DNA of 6,908 nucleotides from an uncultured Collinsella sp. GTDB lineage: Bacteria; Actinomycetota; Coriobacteriia; Coriobacteriales; Coriobacteriaceae. The stretch lies in contig URNQ01000095.1 in assembly GCA_900549245.1 (NCBI GenBank), positions 1 through 6,908 of the forward strand, in the 5' to 3' direction. Below are positions 1 through 5,523 of the stretch, piece after piece (position 1 is the stretch's first letter; each line of letters opens with the position of its first letter). The position numbers and the translations under genes were made by a program. The notes beneath the pieces were generated by a model. That model was not told the origin of the DNA, did no database searches, and saw only the letters and a program-made list of their open reading frames with translations.

Positions 1-14
1 CTTGTTGAGCGCGC

Positions 15-308
15 ATGAAGGGGGGCGCAAAGCCCGTCGCCGCCGCCGACTGCCTGGTTCCCGGTATCGGCGAGATTATCGGCGGCTCCCAGCGCGAGGA
101 GCGCCTGGATCTGCTCGAGGCCCGCATCAAGGATCTGGGTATGAATCCCGAGCAGTACAAGTACTACCTTGACCTGCGCCGCTACGGTTCCTGCAAGCAC
201 GCCGGCTACGGTCTGGGCTTCGAGCGCTTGGTGATGTACCTCACCGGCGTGGGCAACATCCGCGACGTCCTGCCGCACCCGCGCACCGTGGGCAACGCCG
301 ACTTCTAA
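15..308 (+). CDS. asnS: Asparaginyl-tRNA synthetase, C-terminal fragment (5' end missing or disrupted)
   Basis: This is the last ~97 residues of the class IIb asparaginyl-tRNA synthetase, which charges tRNA-Asn in the cytoplasm. Recognisable family landmarks are GEIIGGSQREERLD (residues 19-32), YYLDLRRYGS (50-59), class II motif 3 GLGFERL (66-72, ATP-binding Arg71), and the ending NIRDVLPHPRTVGNADF, which is the normal C-terminus of the enzyme. The full protein is usually about 430-470 residues, so most of it lies outside the window. The ATG at 15 is not a real start: it falls inside the catalytic domain and has no ribosome site. The frame is closed upstream by a TGA at 6-8, and the first six residues fit the family poorly, about two codons short of the usual spacing before the VAAAD stretch. 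That points to an assembly error at the edge, a frameshift or a truncation. The identification is secure; only the status of the 5' end is uncertain. Confidence 0.93.
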   Translation: MKGGAKPVAAADCLVPGIGEIIGGSQREERLDLLEARIKDLGMNPEQYKYYLDLRRYGSCKHAGYGLGFERLVMYLTGVGNIRDVLPHPRTVGNADF

Positions 309-349
309 TCGCCACAGCGCCACCAAACGCGTTCCAGCGCATCACGCCA

Positions 350-381
350 GCGCCTCTCGGCAAGCCGAGGGGCGCTTTTTT
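350..381 (+). terminator. Intrinsic terminator after asnS
   Basis: An 11-bp stem (350-360 with 365-375, one G-T wobble) closes a CAAG tetraloop and is followed directly by six T (376-381). It lies 41 bases after the asnS stop, so it most likely ends the asnS transcript and isolates the regulator gene downstream. The rest of the 309-557 gap shows no further gene and no promoter that I would defend. It contains a short CAGAG-TG-CTCTG inverted repeat at 476-487. Confidence 0.93.
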
Positions 382-557
382 CAACAGCATCCGTCAAGCT
401 TTTGGCAAGTTTTTGGTCAGTTGGGCAGGGCTGTTGAAAACTCGACCCGCCGCTTGCCGACGGCCACCGACCGCCCAGAGTGCTCTGCGCCCCTGGGAAA
501 GCCCCGCGTCCTAGGCTCCATACCGTCGCCACCCAAAACGGAAAGGACGTGGGCGCC

Positions 558-1343
558 ATGACCGAAACCGCTGTTGAAACTTACGAGACCACGACGAGGG
601 GCGCCGCCTCGATGGCAGCCTATCGCGCCGTTCGCATCCTGCAACTATTAAGCGAAAACACCGGCGAGGACAAGGCCATGCTTTCCGATGAGTTGATCCG
701 GCGCCTCGCCCATCCCGACGACCCCGCCCGCATGCCCATCTCGGCGGCGCGGCGCAGCATCTACACCGCCATCTCCGCACTTCGCCATGCCGGATACGAA
801 ATTGAGTACAAGCGCGGCGTGGGCTATCGACTCTTGACCCGTCCGCTCACCGACGAAGAGATCATCCGGCTCCACGGCATGGTCATGCGCAACCGCTCTA
901 CGCCCATCGCCATTCGAAAAAGCATGGCGCAGCACTTGGTCGCCATGGCGAGTGCCGACGTTCGCGGCTACCTCGATGCACCCGAGCCTGCTCCAAGCGC
1001 AGGCGACAAATCCACCAAGGCCACACGCACGCCCGTCAAGCGCATCGATGCCTGCGAGCTCATCGAGCAGGCCATCGACCACGGAACCACGGTGAGTTTT
1101 GATATTTCGAGTGTCACGGCACGCGGAGAGGTCGAAGTGGCGCGGATGACACTCCGGCCCTTTGCCATCAAGCAACGAGACGGCATCTCGTATTTGCTGG
1201 GAACGGTCTATGACGCGCGAGGCGCCGACGACACGTTGCGTACCGTAGAGATCGGCCGAATGAGAAACGTCACCACACGTCTCCTCGACGGCAAGAAGCT
1301 CTTCGCCGCCCTGGACGAGGACGACGCCTCCTCCGCCGCATAA
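558..1343 (+). CDS. Winged-helix/WYL-type transcriptional regulator
   Basis: A 261-residue predicted cytoplasmic DNA-binding regulator. Residues ~18-93 form a helix-rich N-terminal region ending in SIYTAISALRHAGYEIEY (67-84) and GVGYRLL (87-93), the recognition-helix-plus-wing pattern of DeoR/WYL-family winged helices. Residues ~155-250 resemble a WYL ligand-sensing domain: a VSFDI strand, then TLRPFAI, then GISYLLG (209-215), then a segment ending in the EIGRMRNV region. The defining W-Y-L triplet reads S-Y-L here, so this is a divergent member. WYL domains are thought to bind nucleic acid or small ligands and switch the attached HTH. The start at 558 was chosen over an upstream ATG at 480 because GGAAAGGA (540-547) lies ~10 bases ahead and because residues before it are not family-like. 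The gene stands alone between the asnS terminator and the transporter promoter. Regulating the adjacent ABC importer, itself, or both is an inference from position only. Ligand and targets are unknown. Confidence 0.82.
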   Translation: MTETAVETYETTTRGAASMAAYRAVRILQLLSENTGEDKAMLSDELIRRLAHPDDPARMPISAARRSIYTAISALRHAGYEIEYKRGVGYRLLTRPLTDEEIIRLHGMVMRNRSTPIAIRKSMAQHLVAMASADVRGYLDAPEPAPSAGDKSTKATRTPVKRIDACELIEQAIDHGTTVSFDISSVTARGEVEVARMTLRPFAIKQRDGISYLLGTVYDARGADDTLRTVEIGRMRNVTTRLLDGKKLFAALDEDDASSAA

Positions 1344-1412
1344 GACCCTCCGCCGCCCATTCGACTACCCGTACCGCCCATCCGATTCTGTATTAAAAAA
1401 CCCGCCAGGCTG

Positions 1413-1440
1413 TTGTAAAAATGGACATCAGCGCTACTAT
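1413..1440 (+). promoter_or_regulatory. Probable sigma-A promoter of the ABC importer unit
   Basis: TTGTAA (1413-1418) and TACTAT (1435-1440) are separated by 16 bases in a locally AT-rich stretch between the WYL regulator and the binding-protein gene. This gives a predicted transcript start near 1446-1448 and a leader of about 57 bases. It is the best promoter match in the window. I see no convincing terminator for the regulator gene in the 1344-1412 interval, so some readthrough from it is possible. Confidence 0.6.
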
Positions 1441-1445
1441 AGTTC

Positions 1446-1471
1446 CACTTGCACTTTGTCCCAGTGCAGTG
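1446..1471 (+). promoter_or_regulatory. Hairpin/palindrome at the predicted transcript start of the importer
   Basis: CACT-t-GCACT (1446-1455) pairs with AGTGC-AGTG (1463-1471) around a 7-base loop, giving nine base pairs with one bulged T. It starts 5 bases after the -10 box, so it would sit on the initial transcribed region. It could be an operator for a repressor such as the neighbouring WYL protein, or a 5' mRNA hairpin protecting the leader. No T-run follows, so it is not an intrinsic terminator. The structure is visible in the sequence; its function is inferred. Confidence 0.45.
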
Positions 1472-1503
1472 TTTCCAGCCATTTTTATACTGGGGGTAAT
1501 GAT

Positions 1504-2484
1504 ATGAAGGACATCACCATCAGCCGCAGGAGCCTTCTGGTCTCCGCCGGTCTGCTCGCGCTCGCCCCACTCGCCGGATGCGGCGGCAACTCTGGTTCCG
1601 GCTCTGCTGCCGCCGGTTCCGACTACACCATCGGCGTTCTGCAACTCACCGAGCACTCCGCACTCGATGCCGCCAACGACGGCTTTGTCAAGGCCATCAA
1701 GGAGAGCGGCCTTAAGGTCAAGATCGACCAGAAGAACGCCCAGAACGACCAGTCCACGTGTAAGTCCATCGCCGACAAGTTCGTGGGCGATGGCGTCGAC
1801 CTGATCTATGCCATCGCTACGCCCGCCGCGCAGGCTGCCGCCGGCGCCACCGCTGATATCCCCATCGTTGGCTGCGCCATCACTGACTACGCCGCTTCCG
1901 GCCTGGTCCAGGACAACGACAAGCCCGGCACCAACGTCACCGGCGCCTCCGACCTCACCCCGGTCGCCGAGCAGCTCGAGATGATGCAGAAGGTCCTGCC
2001 CGACGTTAAGAAGGTCGGCCTGCTCTACTGCACCGCCGAGTCCAACTCCGACGTCCAAATCAAGGCCGCCAAGAAGGAGCTCAACAAGCTGGGCCTCGAG
2101 TACACCGACTTCACCGTCTCGAGCTCCAACGAGATTCAGTCCGTCGTCGAGTCCGCCGTGGGCAAGGTCGACGCACTCTACTCCCCCACTGACAACACCA
2201 TCGCCGCGGGTGCTTCGCAGGTCGGCCAGATCTGCAAGGAGAACAAGCTCCCCTTCGTGACTGGCGAGGAGGGCATGTGCAAGGCCGGCGGCCTGTTCAC
2301 CCTCTCCATCAACTATAAGGACCTGGGCTACGCCGCGGGCGAGATGGCCGTTAAGATCCTGAAGGGCGAGGCCAAGCCCGAGGATATGCCGATCAAGCAC
2401 CTCTCGAGCAAGGACCTGGTCGTCGTCAAGAACGACGAGATGGCCGAGGCTCTGGGTATCGACCTTTCCGCTCTGGACGAATAA
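1504..2484 (+). CDS. ABC importer substrate-binding lipoprotein, TrpX-like (COG2984/PF04392 family)
   Basis: A 326-residue extracytoplasmic ligand-binding protein anchored as a lipoprotein. The signal sequence carries SRRSLL (7-12), a twin-arginine-like motif, a hydrophobic core (11-21) and the lipobox LAGC (23-26), with Cys26 as the predicted lipidated residue. A Gly/Ser/Ala linker (27-38) precedes the mature domain, which opens with YTIGVLQLTEHSALD and contains FVGDGVDLIYAIATPAAQAA and the KKVGLLYCTAESNS strand-loop. These are typical of the two-lobed ABC_sub_bind fold. Structurally characterised members of this family bind Trp or Phe, so an aromatic amino acid is a reasonable guess, but the pocket cannot be read from sequence alone. 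The start at 1504 has a GGGGG ribosome site (1492-1496) seven bases ahead and puts the signal peptide at the terminus; an upstream ATG at 1456 would add 16 unrelated residues and lies within the hairpin. It is the first gene of a binding protein-permease-ATPase unit. Confidence 0.93.
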   Translation: MKDITISRRSLLVSAGLLALAPLAGCGGNSGSGSAAAGSDYTIGVLQLTEHSALDAANDGFVKAIKESGLKVKIDQKNAQNDQSTCKSIADKFVGDGVDLIYAIATPAAQAAAGATADIPIVGCAITDYAASGLVQDNDKPGTNVTGASDLTPVAEQLEMMQKVLPDVKKVGLLYCTAESNSDVQIKAAKKELNKLGLEYTDFTVSSSNEIQSVVESAVGKVDALYSPTDNTIAAGASQVGQICKENKLPFVTGEEGMCKAGGLFTLSINYKDLGYAAGEMAVKILKGEAKPEDMPIKHLSSKDLVVVKNDEMAEALGIDLSALDE

Positions 2485-2540
2485 CGCGTCTAGGGCCCGC
2501 ACGCGTGCCACGGCTGCGTTATTCAATATCTGAGTCATTG

Positions 2541-2569
2541 GGGCGAACGCTAAAGGCCGGCGTTCGCCC
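2541..2569 (+). terminator. Hairpin between binding-protein and permease genes (partial terminator or 3' stabiliser)
   Basis: GGGCGAACGC (2541-2550) and GCGTTCGCCC (2560-2569) form a perfect 10-bp stem with a 9-base loop. The following TGCTTGTTTC is T-rich but not a clean U-tract. It lies 57 bases after the binding-protein stop and 105 bases before the permease start. Such hairpins in ABC importer operons commonly allow partial termination or protect the upstream mRNA, so the binding protein is made in excess over the membrane parts. That role is inferred here. A TATTAT at 2628-2633 could be a weak internal -10 box for the permease, but no good -35 accompanies it. Confidence 0.75.
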
Positions 2570-2673
2570 TGCTTGTTTCAGGTAAAACAAAACGTCTGTC
2601 CGCCGCTTTTTTATGCATTGGTACCGCTATTATGGAAAATCACGTGTCCACCCTATCCTAGGAGGTATGAAGC

Positions 2674-3597
2674 ATGCTCATTGCATTGCAGGGCGCCGTT
2701 TCGCAGGGCGTCCTCTGGGGCATTATGGTGCTTGGCGTGTTTATCACGTTCCGCCTGCTCGACATCCCCGATATGACCTGCGACGGCAGCTTTGCCCTCG
2801 GCGGCTGTGTCTGCGCCGTGCTCATCGTCAACAATAACGTCGACCCCTTGCTCGCCGTGCTGGCCGGCATGTGCGCCGGCGCCATCGCGGGCGCCGTCAC
2901 GGGCATCTTGACCACCGTCTTTGAGATTCCCGCAATCCTCGCCGGAATCCTTACGCAGATCAGTCTGTGGTCCATCAACCTGCGCATCATGGGCAAGTCC
3001 AACACGCCCATCCTTGCCAAGGGCACTATCTTCTCATCCGTCAGCAACATGACGGGCCTGCCGCAGTCCACTGTTGCCATTATCCTAGGCATTGTGCTGG
3101 CCGTGACCATCGTCGCCATCCTGTACTGGTTCTTTGGCACCGAGATCGGCTCGGCGCTGCGTGCCACCGGCAACAACGAGTACATGATCCGCGCCCTGGG
3201 CGTTAACACCAACACCACCAAAATGATCGCCCTCGTGCTCTCCAACGCCCTCATTGGCCTTTCGGGTGCGCTCATCTGCCAGAGCCAGAAGTATGCCGAC
3301 ATTGGCATGGGCACCGGCGCCATCGTTATCGGTCTTGCCGCCATCGTCATCGGCGAGGTGCTCGGTCGCCTGCTGCCCGGCGGCCTCACGCAGTTTAGCG
3401 TCCGTCTTGCCTCCGCCGTCTTTGGCTCCGTGGTGTACTTCCTTATCCGCGCCATCGTGCTGCAGCTGGGCATGGACGCCAACGACATGAAGCTGCTCTC
3501 CGCCGTGATTGTCGCCGTGGCCCTGTGCGTACCTGTGGTTTGGGAGCGCTATAAGCTCCGCAGCTCCTACACGAAGGGAGATGAGGCAGATGCTTAA
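2674..3597 (+). CDS. ABC importer permease, TrpY-like (COG4120, BPD_transp_2 family)
   Basis: A 307-residue, very hydrophobic inner-membrane protein with about eight predicted membrane segments. The start LWGIMVLGVFITFRLLDIPDMTCDGSF is typical of the uncharacterised/TrpY-type permeases, with the conserved 'L-D-I-P-D-x-T-x-D-G-S-F' patch at about residues 28-40. The segment GTEIGSALRATGNNEYMIRALGVN (about 152-175) matches the cytoplasmic coupling-helix region that contacts the ATPase in this superfamily. The Arg/Lys-rich C-terminus (WERYKLRSSYTKGDEADA) would be cytoplasmic. Length is normal for the family. The start is fixed by a near-perfect ribosome site AGGAGGT (2660-2666) seven bases upstream; the ATG at 2667 is in another frame. 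The last eight bases overlap the ATPase gene, suggesting translational coupling. It would form the translocation channel for the ligand captured by the lipoprotein encoded upstream. Confidence 0.94.
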   Translation: MLIALQGAVSQGVLWGIMVLGVFITFRLLDIPDMTCDGSFALGGCVCAVLIVNNNVDPLLAVLAGMCAGAIAGAVTGILTTVFEIPAILAGILTQISLWSINLRIMGKSNTPILAKGTIFSSVSNMTGLPQSTVAIILGIVLAVTIVAILYWFFGTEIGSALRATGNNEYMIRALGVNTNTTKMIALVLSNALIGLSGALICQSQKYADIGMGTGAIVIGLAAIVIGEVLGRLLPGGLTQFSVRLASAVFGSVVYFLIRAIVLQLGMDANDMKLLSAVIVAVALCVPVVWERYKLRSSYTKGDEADA

Positions 3598-4384
3598 GCT
3601 CTCGCACGTCAAGAAGACCTTTAACAAGGGCACCGTCACTGAGAAGCGCGCGCTCACCGGCGTCGACCTCACCCTGAATGACGGCGACTTTGTAACCGTG
3701 ATTGGCGGCAACGGCGCCGGCAAGTCCACGCTGCTCAACATGATCGCCGGCGTGTATCCGCTCGATTCGGGCGTTATCGAGCTCGACGGCACCGACATCT
3801 CGCGTCTGAGCGAGTCGCAGCGCGCCAAATACCTGGGCCGCGTGTTTCAGGACCCCATGCGCGGTACCGCTGCTGACATGCAGATCGCCGAGAACCTGGC
3901 CCTCGCCAAGCGCCGCGGCCAGCGTCGCGGTCTTTCGTGGGGCGTCACCAAGGCCGAGAAGGACGAGTACGTTGAGCTGCTCAAGCGCCTGGACCTCGGT
4001 CTGGACACGCGCCTCAACGCCAAGGTCGGCCTGCTCTCGGGCGGCCAGCGCCAGGCACTCACCCTGCTGATGGCCACGCTCACCAAGCCGCGCCTGCTGC
4101 TGCTCGACGAGCACACGGCGGCCCTCGACCCCAAGACGGCCTCTAAGGTGCTCAACCTGACCGAGGAGATTGTCGACGAAAACCATCTGACCACGCTCAT
4201 GGTTACGCACAACATGAATGACGCTATCCGTCTGGGCAACCGTCTGATCATGATGCACGAGGGCCATGTGATCTACGACGTGGCCGGCGACGAGAAGAAG
4301 TCGCTCACCGTAGCCGACCTGCTGCAGAAGTTCGAGGAGGTCTCGGGCGGCGAGCTCGCCAACGACCGCATGCTGCTGAGCTAA
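3590..4384 (+). CDS. ABC importer ATP-binding protein, TrpZ-like (COG1101)
   Basis: A 264-residue cytoplasmic ATPase that powers the importer. All nucleotide-binding motifs are intact: Walker A GGNGAGKST (39-47), Q-loop Gln87 in RVFQDP, signature LSGGQRQ (149-155), Walker B LLLLDE (169-174) with catalytic Glu174, D-loop (A178-L179-D180-P181) and H-loop His207 in VTHNM. The combination DEHTAALD, with His directly after the catalytic Glu, is a hallmark of the COG1101 branch that accompanies TrpY-type permeases, so it supports the same family call as its neighbours. The start at 3590 was chosen because AAGGGAG (3574-3580) lies nine bases upstream and the protein then begins MLKLSHVKKTF, as expected for an ABC ATPase. 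Longer in-frame starts only add a translation of the permease tail. The gene begins inside the permease gene. Its TAA overlaps the start of a stem-loop that may end the transcript. Confidence 0.95.
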   Translation: MLKLSHVKKTFNKGTVTEKRALTGVDLTLNDGDFVTVIGGNGAGKSTLLNMIAGVYPLDSGVIELDGTDISRLSESQRAKYLGRVFQDPMRGTAADMQIAENLALAKRRGQRRGLSWGVTKAEKDEYVELLKRLDLGLDTRLNAKVGLLSGGQRQALTLLMATLTKPRLLLLDEHTAALDPKTASKVLNLTEEIVDENHLTTLMVTHNMNDAIRLGNRLIMMHEGHVIYDVAGDEKKSLTVADLLQKFEEVSGGELANDRMLLS

Positions 4385-4421
4385 ACCTACCAAAAAGGGA
4401 CAGGTTTATTTTGGCAGGTTT
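4383..4421. repeat. Stem-loop repeat E1 with GGGACAGG loop (overlaps the ATPase stop codon)
   Basis: Arms 4383-4395 and 4409-4421 pair at 12 of 13 positions (one A-C mismatch). The 13-base loop contains GGGACAGG (4397-4404). The left arm begins on the last two bases of the ATPase TAA codon, and the right arm ends in T-rich sequence (4419-4422), so it could act as an intrinsic terminator. It is the most diverged of three related elements in the window. The motif AGGGACAGGTTTATTTT resembles REP-like intergenic repeats that I recall from many bacterial genomes, some of them linked to Y1/RAYT transposases; no such transposase is encoded here. Confidence 0.75.
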
Positions 4422-4437
4422 TATCTGCACAAACGTC

Positions 4438-4477
4438 AAAACCGCCGCAAAGGAACAGATACCTTTGCGGCGGTTTT
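4438..4477. repeat. Stem-loop repeat E2, perfect 16-bp inverted repeat
   Basis: Arms 4438-4453 and 4462-4477 are perfectly complementary over 16 bp, with an AACAGATA loop. The right arm ends in TTTT, as expected of a strong terminator. It lies 16 bases after E1. Inner stem CAAAGG/CCTTTG and loop position match element E3 (5485-5523), and both are followed by TTTCGCAT. It separates the importer operon from the small-peptide/mscS pair. Between it and 4540, GATAAT (4491-4496) is a possible -10 box, but there is no convincing -35 at normal spacing. Confidence 0.88.
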
Positions 4478-4510
4478 CGCATATCATGTCGATAATCCAG
4501 CGTCAGCAGG

Positions 4511-4521
4511 AACCACTGGTT
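4511..4521. promoter_or_regulatory. Short perfect palindrome upstream of the small-peptide gene
   Basis: AACCA-C-TGGTT is an 11-base palindrome 20 bases before the start codon at 4541 and 15 bases after a GATAAT -10-like hexamer (4491-4496). The position is compatible with an operator. At this length it could easily be chance. Confidence 0.2.
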
Positions 4522-4540
4522 AAGAACTAAGGAAACTGCC

Positions 4541-4693
4541 ATGAAAAGACTCCTTCCCCGTCTTGCCTTGACCGTCGCCCTCCTCGCCGGCGTGCTCGCC
4601 GGCGCCCCAGCCTACGCCACCGCGGCCACCCCATCTCAAGTTATCGGCGCGTCCGATGTGATCGGACGGGCTTTTGGTGGGTATCATGGTTGA
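4541..4693 (+). CDS. Small exported peptide (50 aa) of unknown function, upstream of the mscS-like gene
   Basis: A 50-codon ORF with a textbook Sec signal peptide: the positive start MKRLLPR, a hydrophobic core LALTVALLAGVLAGAP (8-23), and a signal-peptidase-I type AYA site (24-26), with cleavage predicted after Ala26. This leaves a ~24-residue mature peptide, TAATPSQVIGASDVIGRAFGGYHG. A ribosome site AAGGA (4529-4533) lies seven bases before the ATG, and third positions are mostly G/C like the neighbouring genes; both favour real translation. It ends 25 bases before the mscS-like gene and probably shares its transcript. I do not recognise the mature part. Alternatives are the remnant of a longer secreted protein whose body has been lost, or a leader ORF for the channel gene, since a strong hairpin lies within its 3' part. 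It has no Cys for lipidation or disulfides. Confidence 0.6.
   Translation: MKRLLPRLALTVALLAGVLAGAPAYATAATPSQVIGASDVIGRAFGGYHG
4650..4668 (+). promoter_or_regulatory. Hairpin inside the 3' part of the small ORF (possible attenuator)
   Basis: CGTCCGAT (4650-4657) and ATCGGACG (4661-4668) form a perfect 8-bp stem with a 3-base loop, followed after GGC by TTTT (4672-4675). This is the geometry of a weak terminator, placed within the reading frame 50 bases before the mscS-like start. Translation of the small ORF would be expected to disrupt it, which is how leader-peptide attenuation works. The structure is seen directly; the regulatory role is speculation. Confidence 0.35.
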
Positions 4694-4718
4694 ACGATCA
4701 TGAGGAGGTTTTCCCTAC

Positions 4719-5486
4719 ATGGAATTGTTTGAACCGATTCTTCATTTCTTTGAGCAACGGTGGGTCCACAACATCATCTGGGCCGTCATCTTGGTAATAG
4801 GCACCGCCATCGCCACCAAGGTCGTATCCAAGACCCTGCGCCACCTGCTCAACCGCGACGACAACCCACTTCCGGCATCGAGTATCTTCATCAACATCGC
4901 TCGCGCCGTCATCTGGATGATCGGTGGCAGCTTTATCCTCGACAACTGTTTTGGCGTTAATGCAAACGCCCTCGTCGCCGCTCTTGGCGTCGGCGGCATC
5001 GCCATCTCGCTCGGCTTTCAGGACACGCTGTCGAACCTTATCGGCGGTATGCAGGTGACCTTCATGGGCATCATCAAGCCCGGCGACAATATCGAGGTCG
5101 GCGGCGTGTCGGGCGTGGTCCAAGACATCACCTGGCGTCACACGACCATCGAGGATGCCTGCGGGCAGACCATCATTGTGCCCAACTCCAACATCTCCAA
5201 GAACACGCTCGTGCATCTGATGCCCTTTGGGCGCGTGGCCGTGCCCGTTGCCGTAAAGGACACGTCTAAGTGGGCCTCGCTGGACGCGCTGGCAGATGAG
5301 CTTACCGACGCCACCAAGGCCGCGGTGCTTCCCATCTCTGGCTTTGACAAGGAGCCGTATGTGCTCTTTAGCGAGATCGGCGACTTTGGCGTCAAGGGCA
5401 AAATCATCTTTATCGTCAGCGACGATAGCACCACCTTCACGGCAGCCGACGCCTGCATTCGTGCCATCGCCCCCATCATCGCCTAA
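4719..5486 (+). CDS. Small-conductance mechanosensitive channel, MscS family
   Basis: A 255-residue inner-membrane channel of the minimal MscS type, which opens under membrane tension to release solutes during osmotic downshock. Three membrane segments are visible: ~18-36, ~56-75 and the pore helix ~82-115, whose small-residue pattern (ALVAALGVGGIAISLGFQD, then NLIGGMQV) is the family signature. The cytoplasmic beta domain follows with IIKPGDNIEVGGVSGVVQDITWRHT (118-142) and the VPNSNI motif (154-159). The C-terminal alpha/beta part (~170-255) is present, so the protein is complete. Residues before the first segment are few, as in short MscS proteins. A strong ribosome site TGAGGAGGT (4701-4709) lies nine bases ahead of the ATG. 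The gene follows the small exported-peptide ORF by 25 bases and ends on stem-loop E3. Confidence 0.94.
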   Translation: MELFEPILHFFEQRWVHNIIWAVILVIGTAIATKVVSKTLRHLLNRDDNPLPASSIFINIARAVIWMIGGSFILDNCFGVNANALVAALGVGGIAISLGFQDTLSNLIGGMQVTFMGIIKPGDNIEVGGVSGVVQDITWRHTTIEDACGQTIIVPNSNISKNTLVHLMPFGRVAVPVAVKDTSKWASLDALADELTDATKAAVLPISGFDKEPYVLFSEIGDFGVKGKIIFIVSDDSTTFTAADACIRAIAPIIA

Positions 5487-5523
5487 ACTACCACAAAGGG
5501 GACAGGCACCTTTGTGGTAGTTT
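5485..5523. repeat. Stem-loop repeat E3, perfect 15-bp inverted repeat (overlaps the mscS stop codon)
   Basis: Arms 5485-5499 and 5509-5523 pair perfectly over 15 bp around a GGACAGGCA loop. Like E1, it begins on the last two bases of the upstream gene's TAA, and it shares GGGACAGG (5499-5506) with E1. Its stem equals that of E2 except for three base pairs, each changed on both strands. It ends in TTT, so it may terminate mscS transcription; the short T-run makes this weaker than a canonical terminator. Confidence 0.88.

Noticed and set aside
480..557. Upstream ATG extending the WYL regulator by 26 residues
   Set aside because: No ribosome site precedes 480 and the added residues are unlike the family, while the ATG at 558 has a well-placed GGAAAGGA.
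1393..2538. Long antisense ORF (381 codons) opposite the binding-protein gene
   Set aside because: It mirrors the codon structure of the clear + strand gene, is low-complexity (Leu/Val/Gly/Asp-rich), has no family resemblance and no ribosome site; it is a shadow of GC-rich coding.
2606..2633. Internal promoter before the permease (TATTAT at 2628-2633)
   Set aside because: The -10 is fair but the -35 position reads CTTTTT or GCTTTT, so the match is too weak to list as a feature.
3443..4393. Long antisense ORF opposite the ATPase gene
   Set aside because: The sense strand carries a complete set of ABC ATPase motifs; the antisense reading is compositional and unrecognisable.
4383..4477. CRISPR-like reading of the tandem hairpins E1 and E2
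   Set aside because: Only two imperfectly related palindromes with a 16-base gap, no direct repeats of equal length and no cas genes.
4465..4496. Promoter TTGCGG (4465-4470) with GATAAT (4491-4496) for the small-peptide gene
   Set aside because: The spacer is 20 bases, outside the normal 16-18 range; GATAAT may still matter but the pair is not convincing.
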